Positions 57,342 to 64,000 of a stretch of 64,000 nucleotides of DNA are shown piece after piece (the stretch's first letter is position 1; every line of letters starts with the position of its first letter). Source of the stretch: Mrakia gelida (Eukaryota; Basidiomycota; Tremellomycetes; Cystofilobasidiales; Mrakiaceae); NCBI GenBank assembly GCA_024345305.1, contig BRON01000006.1:744001-808000 (forward strand), read 5' to 3'. Below the pieces are notes generated by a model. It had not been told where the DNA came from. It did no database searches and saw only the letters and a list, made by a program, of their open reading frames with translations. Made by a program: the position numbers and the translations under genes.

Positions 57342-60186
57342 ATGGTTCCTCCTCCTTCCTCTTCACCTCCAACCTCAACAGCCGTCCCTTTTCCTTCCTC
57401 CTCCTCCTCTCCTCGCTCCTCCAGACCCACAGGCGGACCAGGCCCTCTTTTCCTCGGTCTGGACGTGGGTCTCGAGAGGTTGAGCGCGACGCTCCTCGAT
57501 TCAGACCTCAAGGTCGTTGATGAGCTCGTGGTGGAGATGGATGGTGTCCTGCCGAATTTAGGGTGAGTTGCATCCCATCTCCTTCCTTTTCATCGTCAAC
57601 AACCGCTGGAGGAGGAGGACGAGATTCGACGATGGGGAGGATGGCGCGAGCTCACACGTCGTGTTTGGCGACACAAAGGGACGAGGGACGAGGACCGAGC
57701 TGACATGCTCTTCTTTCTTCCTTTTCTGGGGTGTGAAAAGGACGAGACGGGGTGTCTACCAGCAGCCTGGAGACGAGGTCGTTCAACCTATCGAGCTTGT
57801 CGTGGCTTCGCTGGACAAGGTCCTTGAACTGCTCGGAAATCAAATCGACCTCTCGCGCGTCGTCGGTGTTTCAGGAAGCTCTCACGTTCGTTGTATCTCT
57901 CTTTCTCTCTCTTTCCCCTTGACTCTTCGCCATCTGTCTAACACCACCACCTCTCTCTACGGCGTTTTAACATCACAGACCTCCCTCGTCCTCCTAACCT
58001 CCCACTTCCCCCTCACCCTCTCCTCCCTCCTCCCTCACCTCTCTTTCCACGCCCAACTCTGCTCTCCTCCCACCAACCCATCCTTCGTCCTCCAAACGTT
58101 CCCCACCCCACTCGATACCTCAACCCTCGCCTCCCTCAACTACCTCGACGTCTCCTCTCCTCCCTCGCCCACCAAACCACCCTCCTCCTCCGGCCGACCA
58201 CTCTTCCAAACCCCAGCCGTCCAACTCCTCAAACTCCCCTGGAAAGACGCCGATCTCGTTCGTAGCGTAGGCAGCCTCGTTGCGGGGCTGTGCTGCGGGA
58301 AGGTAGTTGGTGAGGAGGGAAGTAGCGTTGAAGGCGAGTGGGGGATGTGGGATGGATCAGAGGGAGAGCAGGGGGATTGGGACGAGGACGTGTTGGGATC
58401 GATTTCGATCTCCGCGGGGATGCAGTTGAATGGTTCGAATGGTGGTGGAGGAGGAGGTGGTGGGGCGAGAGGGTTGACAGCTGAGTTGAAGAGCAAGCTC
58501 GGGGAGGTAGAGTTCGATGGAGGGAGGCCGGTGGGGAACGTGTCGAGTTACCTGGTCGAGAGGTTCGGGTTCAAGGAGAGTTGTGTGATCTTGCCTGGTG
58601 GGTTCACTTCCTCGACCACCCCCTTCTTCCCTTTCGACCCTGACGCGATTTTGGAACCCGCCGCATTCGTCAAACAGTCACGACAAGTCATCTCGCGACG
58701 TACCTCTCCCTTCGACCCAACTCGGACGACGCCGTTTTCGTTCTCGACTCCATCGATGCTCTGCTCATCCCCTCGAGGGATCGAAGACCAAGCTACCACT
58801 ATCAGCTCTACCCCCACCCCGCGCAGAAACCAGAGGAGGTCCGAAGGTGGATTGTAGGAGTGTCGAACAGGAATGGGGATAGCGCGAGGACTTTCGTTCG
58901 TTCTTCGCTCTTCGCGCTCTCTCTCGCTTCGGTGACGAGGAACGACCCAAACTCACGAATTGCGTTTTGCTCTTTCGTCTTCACACCAGGTCCGAGACTT
59001 TTACAGCAACTCGAACTGGTCCGTGATGAACTCGCTCGTAAACGTGGTCGCTCCAGCAGGAAATCTCGGACTCGACGACAAGTATTTCTCGTTCGTGTAC
59101 CCATCGCTGGAGGTCCATCCTTTTGGGATCGCTCGAGGAGTAGTTCGGTTCGAGAACGGAGTGCATCACGATGAGTACAGGGATCTGAGAGCGAATCCGA
59201 GGTGAGTTGAGCTGAGTTGAGTCGCGTCGTTCGTTTCGCTCGCTATTACCGACTGACGCCTCAACCTCTCCGTTTTGCTGCAGATGCCTCATCGAATCCC
59301 AGTTCCTCGCCTTTCGAACTCGCTACTCTTCGATCAGAACCCATCTCAACTCCCCTCCTGGAACTCTCCTCCCCGTCTCGCCTCCTCGAACCGCTCTCGG
59401 ATTTGGATTTGATCCGTTCTCGACCAAGGTCCTGCCTAGGAGGTTGCTACTCTCTGGTCAGCTTGTTGAGAGGTACGTACTGGTCTCATCTTCGAGAGGG
59501 TGAACGAACCGGAACTGACGCTCTTTGTGTCTTGTTTCTTCCAGCCCTGCCTGCCTCTCCGTTCTCGCGGACGTCTTCAACGCGCCCGTCTTCTCCAAAT
59601 CTCGTCAACAAACCTTCTCAGCTGCTGCTCTCGGATCAGCTTACAAAGGTGAGCACTAAAACTCCCTCTCTCCATATTCATTCTCGAGCCGCTGCTGATC
59701 GCGTCGTCCTTTCTCCTGCTCCCAGCTCGATGGGCCCACCTTCGACTCTCCGAACCCAACTCCCCCCTCTCCTTCGAAGAAGACATCAACGCCCTCCTCT
59801 CTTCCCCTCCCTCTCCACCTACCCAATCCACCTCCGTCCTCCATCGAGCTCGATCCTCCACCAACCTCAACCCAGCAGGAGGAAGTCCCATCGCTCGACC
59901 AACCCTTCGACTCACTCCCTCAAGACTCAACATGAACGACGCCTTCGCCTCCTCTTCTTCGCAAGATCCCAGCAGTACTCGATCTAGGGCTTCCACGACC
60001 TCAGGTGGGTCTGGATTCGATGCGACGTCGTCGGTGGGAGGGGAGACTGTTGGAGCGGGAGAGGAGACCACGGGAGGGTTGGTTCAACTCGCTCAACCGG
60101 ATAGGGACGCTCATCGAGCGTACTGCTCGATGATACCGGAGTGGTTGAGGCTGGAGGAGATATTTGTGAAGGGGCTGCTTAACTAG
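57342..60186 (+). CDS. Xylulokinase-like FGGY protein, probably catalytically inactive
   Basis: The fold assignment is from ordered blocks of fungal xylulokinases. After a Ser/Pro start come LFLGLDVGLERLSATLLDSD and LKVVDELVVEMDGVLPNLG, then after an intron GVYQQPGDEVVQPIE and DLSRVVGVSGSSH. The C-terminal domain has YHYQLYPHP, VYPSLEVHPFGIARGVVRFE (about 59095), CLIESQFLAFRTRYSS and LLLSGQLVESPACLSVLADV (about 59440-59570), with FSAAALGSAYKA. Odd points: the substrate loop GSGQQHG is reduced to GSSH; the W-x-D-SST and ERFTGPQI stretch is missing or unrecognisable; and the catalytic motif (D-G/A-S-G-MNL in active enzymes) reads ISISAGMQL near 58415, so the catalytic Asp appears lost. A Gly-rich run and a long Ser/Thr-rich insert (about 59760-60100) are added. 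Normal xylulokinases phosphorylate D-xylulose; I infer a pseudoenzyme or altered activity here. Confidence 0.8.
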
Positions 60187-60779
60187 ACTAAGTAGAGACA
60201 CAAGATCGCGTCGAAACTTCGTTCGTTCGTTTCCTTCCCTTTGTTTCGCTCTCTTTCTTTGGTTTGCTTTGGCTTCTTTTTTCGGACACCGCCTACCTTT
60301 TTTCTCCACGCTTCATAAACTCGTCCAAATTCTATACCCCCACCTGTCCCTTCCTTCTTGCGCACTTCGTCCCAACGATTTCAGACGCTCCTTTCGTCCC
60401 TCTCTCCCTCCTCCCTCGTGTCTTTTAATCCTTCTCCCTCTCTCTCTGCCTCTACCTCCTCTCATCTTCTCTTTCATCTCCTCTCTGTCTTCAGTTCGCC
60501 CTGCTTGTGTTCGCCTAATGCTCACCCTACGTACAAAAACTACTGCAATGCGATCTGGTTTGCCTTTCTCTTCGCGTCTTCGCGTTCGTGGCTCTCTCTC
60601 TTCGTCGTACGTGAGCTTGCAACGAAACGGGGCGCCGAACAGCAAGGCCAGGTTTCGCTTTGTGGGACAAGGGTTGGGAAGAAGATATCCCGAAGCTTCG
60701 AGTGAGAAACGGAAGCCAAAATCGAAAATCGCAGAGCTAGGGTCGTTCAATCATTCATTCATTCCTTCGTCGCCTCGCC
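60187..60779. other. Convergent 3' space
   Basis: Pyrimidine-rich plus strand without a recognisable gene; it presumably contains the 3' UTRs of the xylulokinase-like and Sld3-like genes. Confidence 0.55.
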
Positions 60780-63700
60780 TCAACTCAAATCCATCCCTCC
60801 CCGTCCCTCCCCTTCATCCTCCTCCTCCTCATCCGTCCCCTCAGCAAACAAGTCCATCATGTCCTCGTCCTCCTTGTCCTTCTTGCTCTTCCCACCTCCT
60901 CCCGCTCCCGTCCCTCTGATGGCTCCTCCGAACCCACCCCCTCCGCCACCCAAATCCAGCCCGAACAGCCGCCTTCCTTCCACCCCTCCTCCTCCTCCAC
61001 CGCCGAGACGGTACCCGCTCCCCAGCTCGCTTGGACGAGGAGGTGTTTCGGCGACGAAGTCGGGTAAGGGTGCGTCGACGCGAGGGGTTTCGGGGACGAG
61101 GATTTTGGTGGAGAGAGATTTGGGTTTGGAAGGTGTTCCGGGGACGAGAGTTTTCGAGGGTTTGAGGGTATTGGTGGAGGTAGAGGAGGGGACAGGTGGA
61201 GGTTGGGAGTGGGAGTGGGAGGTGAGGTGCGGGTGTTGCTGGTGGTGTTGTTTCGAGGTGTGGTTGGGCGGAGGGAGATGATGGGAGGGTTGAGAGTGAG
61301 CGTAGGACTGGGAATGAGGTGCTGAAAAAAGGAGAGTGGGATAGACACGGCGAGGGTCAGCAAAGGAGTGATGGGTTCCGACGCGTCGAGGAAAGGAGGA
61401 CGGGAAACGTACCTCCAAGCGAACCAGCACCCCCGAGCTTCCCCTTCCCTGCTCTCGCCGTTGCCGAAGACGAAGGCCCAGCCGCAGCCGCAGCAGCGAC
61501 GAGCGAAGTCAGACTACTTGTCGTCGAGACTCCCTCTCCAACGGCTGCCAGACCACCCGTCTTCCCAGCACTCGTCCTCCTCCCTCCTCCACCCAGCATC
61601 GATCCTCCTCCCGCCCCTCCTCCTCCTCCGGCACCCCCAGCAGCAGCAGCGGCGGCGACAGCAGCACTGCTACTCCCTTTCGTGAAGCTAACACTCCTCC
61701 TCATCAACTTCTCCGTCTTCGTCTCCATCCCAGGACCCATGCTTCCCGCTCTCGATCCAGCTCCAACACTTCCACCCCTCGCTCCAACACTCCCACTTCG
61801 ACCACTTCCTGCCACGGGTGGAGGAGCGAGCGAGTTGGTTCGTTTCAACCCAGTCCCACTGGAGGTTGAGCTGGGGAAGAGAGCTCGAGAGGAGGAAACG
61901 GATTTGGTTCGGGAGGAAAGAAGGTCGCGGTCTCGGTCGCGAGCGTTGGCGTTACTGGGGAGTTGACGAGCTTGGACTTTGGTCCGTGGTTTGGGAGGCC
62001 AGACGATTGGGGTTGAGGCTGGTTGTGGAGGGTTGATGGTGCTGGTGGAGGAAGAGGAGGCGCGAGTTGGAGTTGGACGGATGGGAGGTGGTTGAAGGGA
62101 GGGAGGGAGAGGTTTGAGAGGAAGGACTTTGAGATGGAAGGAGGTTGTAAAGGTTGGGTGGATGGTGGAGAAACTGGACGGAACAAAAGATGAAGAATTG
62201 CGCGAAAAGGGTCAGTCAGTGGGACGAAGGACACAGGTTCGAGATCGAGTCGCGTCCTCTGCCCTTGAGGTCTCCCTCCCGTCGCCCATCACCACCCCAC
62301 ATCGCTCAGCCGGAGCTCAGCGATCCGGAATAAAGACTCACTTCCTCTCCACAACATCCTCGCAGAACCTCCCGACCCAATCCCTCTCGTCCTCCCCACC
62401 TCCACCTCCTCCCATCCCGACCTCCCCACCCATCCTCATCCCCATCCTCTCCTTCCCCTTCCCTGCCCCAGCCTTCACCCTCTTCTCCCTCTCCCTATCC
62501 TCCTCAGCGACATCCACCCCAAGCGTCCCCAAAGCCTGCCACACACTCAACCGATCCGTGAGCTGATCGAACGCTTTCGAGAGGTCGAGTTCGGAGGAAG
62601 ACGCGTGCGAGGAGGAGCGGGAGCGAGAGGGTTTCCGAGGTCGTTTCTTAGGAGGGTCGGTCGTTGAGGTGGCGAGTAAGGGTGGTGGAGGTGGGATGAG
62701 GAGGAGAAGGATGATCTGAAGGAGGGTTCTAAGGGTTGGGTTGAAGAGGGAGAGGAGACGCGTCAGGTTCACGAAGACGATGAGACGAACGAAAAAGGAC
62801 TCACTCTCTTCTCTCCAACCCTTCCAACCATTTCTTCCCTTCAGCGAGCGTCCTCTCTTCCTCCTTAAGTTGCTCCAGTCGAACCCTCTCTAGCGCTTGA
62901 TCTCCTCCGTCACCGTCGACAACGACTCCTTCGACCTCCGTCGCGCGCTGGAACCCTCCTCCTCTTCTCGACGACGCGGTGGATGAGGGAGAGGGTCTCG
63001 ATCCCATCCATATTGATAGTCCCGTTCGGAGAGCTTTACATTCCCTCTCGTCGATGCCTTCGAGGTGGAGATTGGGAGGGAGGGAAGACGAGGAAGCGTG
63101 GAGGAGGGAGGGGAGGAGAGGAGGGAGGCGACGGCGATATTTCTGAGAGAGGAGGGTGAGAGGGATGAGGAGGGGGAGGAGAGGAGAGGGAGATGGGGTC
63201 GTAGATGTAGTGACAGGAGGAGGAGCGAGACGTTGAAGCGTTGGGATGAGGTGAGCGAGAGGGTAGATGGTCTGGGTGAGTCGTTCGTGACGCGTCGAGA
63301 GAGAAGGAGGAGGAGGAGGGGTCGATCAGTCGTGAGCTCGAACGAAGGAGAAGGATTACAACATGGAAATGAAGCTGACCTCCGGCATACATAGAGCCTC
63401 TAGATACTGAGCTCTAGCCCATGCTTCTAGCTCTTGTTGAGTCGAGGGAGAGCTGGAACTGAGGCAAGGGAACGAAACGAGTCGAAAGGTGAGCTCTGTC
63501 TCTTTCTCCTCCTCCCTTGCTCCCTTCCCTCCTCCCGTTTGAACTCACAGATCGAAGAGAGTCTCCCAACCTCTCCCACCAGCTTCCATCGATACTGAGG
63601 TAGATGACGACGCTTCCGGCCAAGGGATGGGGGGATCCACGTCGAAGTCGAGCGAGAGACGAGAGAGAACGTAGAGGTCGACGATTTGAGGAGGAGGACC

Positions 63701-64000
63701 AGGAAGGGTCGTTAAGGACGAGGGGTCCGTTGAAGTTGAGGCTGCCGCGAGAGAAGAGGAGGAAGAGGAGGAGCGAGCTAAGGGGTCTGTCGGTGGGGGA
63801 GCGGGTGGGAGGGACGTCGAGGAGGGCTGAAGAGGGACGGAGCAAAGGTGAGAGGTCAGCTCGGGGAGAACGGAAGGAGAGGAACAACACGAGAGGTCGA
63901 AGGTGAGCTGCAGAGGCAGGGAAGCTCGAAGATAAGATGAGCTAGATACGAGACCACCCTTATCTTATCTCCTCTCGGATCTGACCGTCACCAGAGTGAG
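60780..64000 (-). CDS. Candidate Sld3/Treslin-type replication initiation factor (5' truncated)
   Basis: Sld3 binds Cdc45 and, once phosphorylated by CDK on SP/TP sites, Dpb11, so that origins fire. This call is tentative. The gene enters from the right edge. Early exons give QIVDLYVLSRLSLDFDVDPP (about 63700) and QQELEAWARAQYLEALCMPE (about 63400). A helical region follows: TIYPLAHLIPTLQRL, LTLLSQKYRRRLPPLL and EGIDERECKALRTGLSIW. Next are RVRLEQLKEEERTLAEGKKW and, later, AFDQLTDRLSVWQALGTL with DERDWVGRFCEDVVERK (about 62340-62560), which resembles the end of the Sld3 Cdc45-binding domain. After a disordered stretch with EKLMRRSVSFTKGSS, the tail carries three evenly spaced TP motifs (VPGTPSK, VPETPRV, VAETPPR) and ends DEGEGRGGMDLS at 60780. 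The gene itself is well supported by splices; the name is not. Confidence 0.5.
63930..63970. promoter_or_regulatory. Inverted pair of GATA motifs
   Basis: AGATAAGAT (63930-63938) and its reverse complement ATCTTATCT (63962-63970) form an exact 9-nt inverted repeat with a 23-nt spacer. Each copy contains a consensus GATA-factor site (WGATAA). It lies upstream of, or inside an early intron or exon of, the Sld3-like gene. Confidence 0.5.

Noticed and set aside
1..64000. tRNA, rRNA, transposon or CRISPR sequences
   Set aside because: I looked for T-loop motifs such as GGTTCGAATCC on both strands, for terminal repeats and for regularly spaced repeats, and saw none that held up.

Overview
The window is nuclear DNA of a basidiomycete yeast. 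The best fit is Microbotryomycetes, order Sporidiobolales (Rhodotorula, Rhodosporidium or Sporobolomyces type). The evidence is as follows. Genes sit close together on both strands. Nearly every gene is cut by many short introns that start GTGAGT, GTTCGT or GTCAGT, carry a CTGAC branch site and end in a pyrimidine-rich YAG. Third codon positions are rich in C and G. The gene set (SAR1, POL1, KTI12, PRP16, NUP84, MGA2/SPT23) is ordinary fungal housekeeping. Genus level is a guess from moderate GC and general look. There is no bacterial, phage, CRISPR or transposon sequence that I can see.

Layout. 1-981: 3' part of SAR1 (COPII GTPase). 2715-3209: a tiny four-exon hydrophobic protein. 3896-10157: POL1, the DNA polymerase alpha catalytic subunit. 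10519-13524 (minus): a coiled-coil protein with an acidic/basic tail. 14213-15157 (minus): an unrecognised 234-residue protein. 16877-22744: an MGA2/SPT23-like membrane-tethered transcription factor. 23237-27434 (minus): NUP84/NUP107. 27625-29926: a mitochondrial PPR-like protein with an in-frame TAA. 30237-32124 (minus): a divergent Old Yellow Enzyme family protein, head to head with KTI12 (32368-34097). 34612-37539: a secreted GH18 chitinase. 37714-43999 (minus): the splicing helicase PRP16. 45439-48951: an MFS sugar transporter. 50183-53316 (minus): a GT90 (CAP10-type) glycosyltransferase. 53819-54993 (minus): COQ9, divergent from a WHI2-like BTB protein (55193-56715). 57342-60186: a xylulokinase-fold protein that seems to have lost its catalytic residue. 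60780 to the right edge (minus): a candidate replication initiation factor of the Sld3/Treslin type.

The genes are not a functional cluster. The loose themes are DNA replication (POL1 and the Sld3-like gene), RNA processing (PRP16, KTI12), wall and sugar metabolism (chitinase, GT90, sugar transporter, xylulokinase-like) and mitochondria (PPR, COQ9). The observations most worth following are: (a) a palindrome-containing motif, ACGCGT(C), found again and again inside introns, often fused to the branch site as CTGACGCGTC; (b) the xylulokinase homologue whose catalytic Asp motif has degenerated; (c) the PPR gene whose reading frame runs straight through a TAA, or carries a very short intron; (d) the Sld3-like protein with three regularly spaced TP motifs. 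Exon borders were read by eye; coordinates for multi-exon genes run from start codon to stop codon and include the introns.
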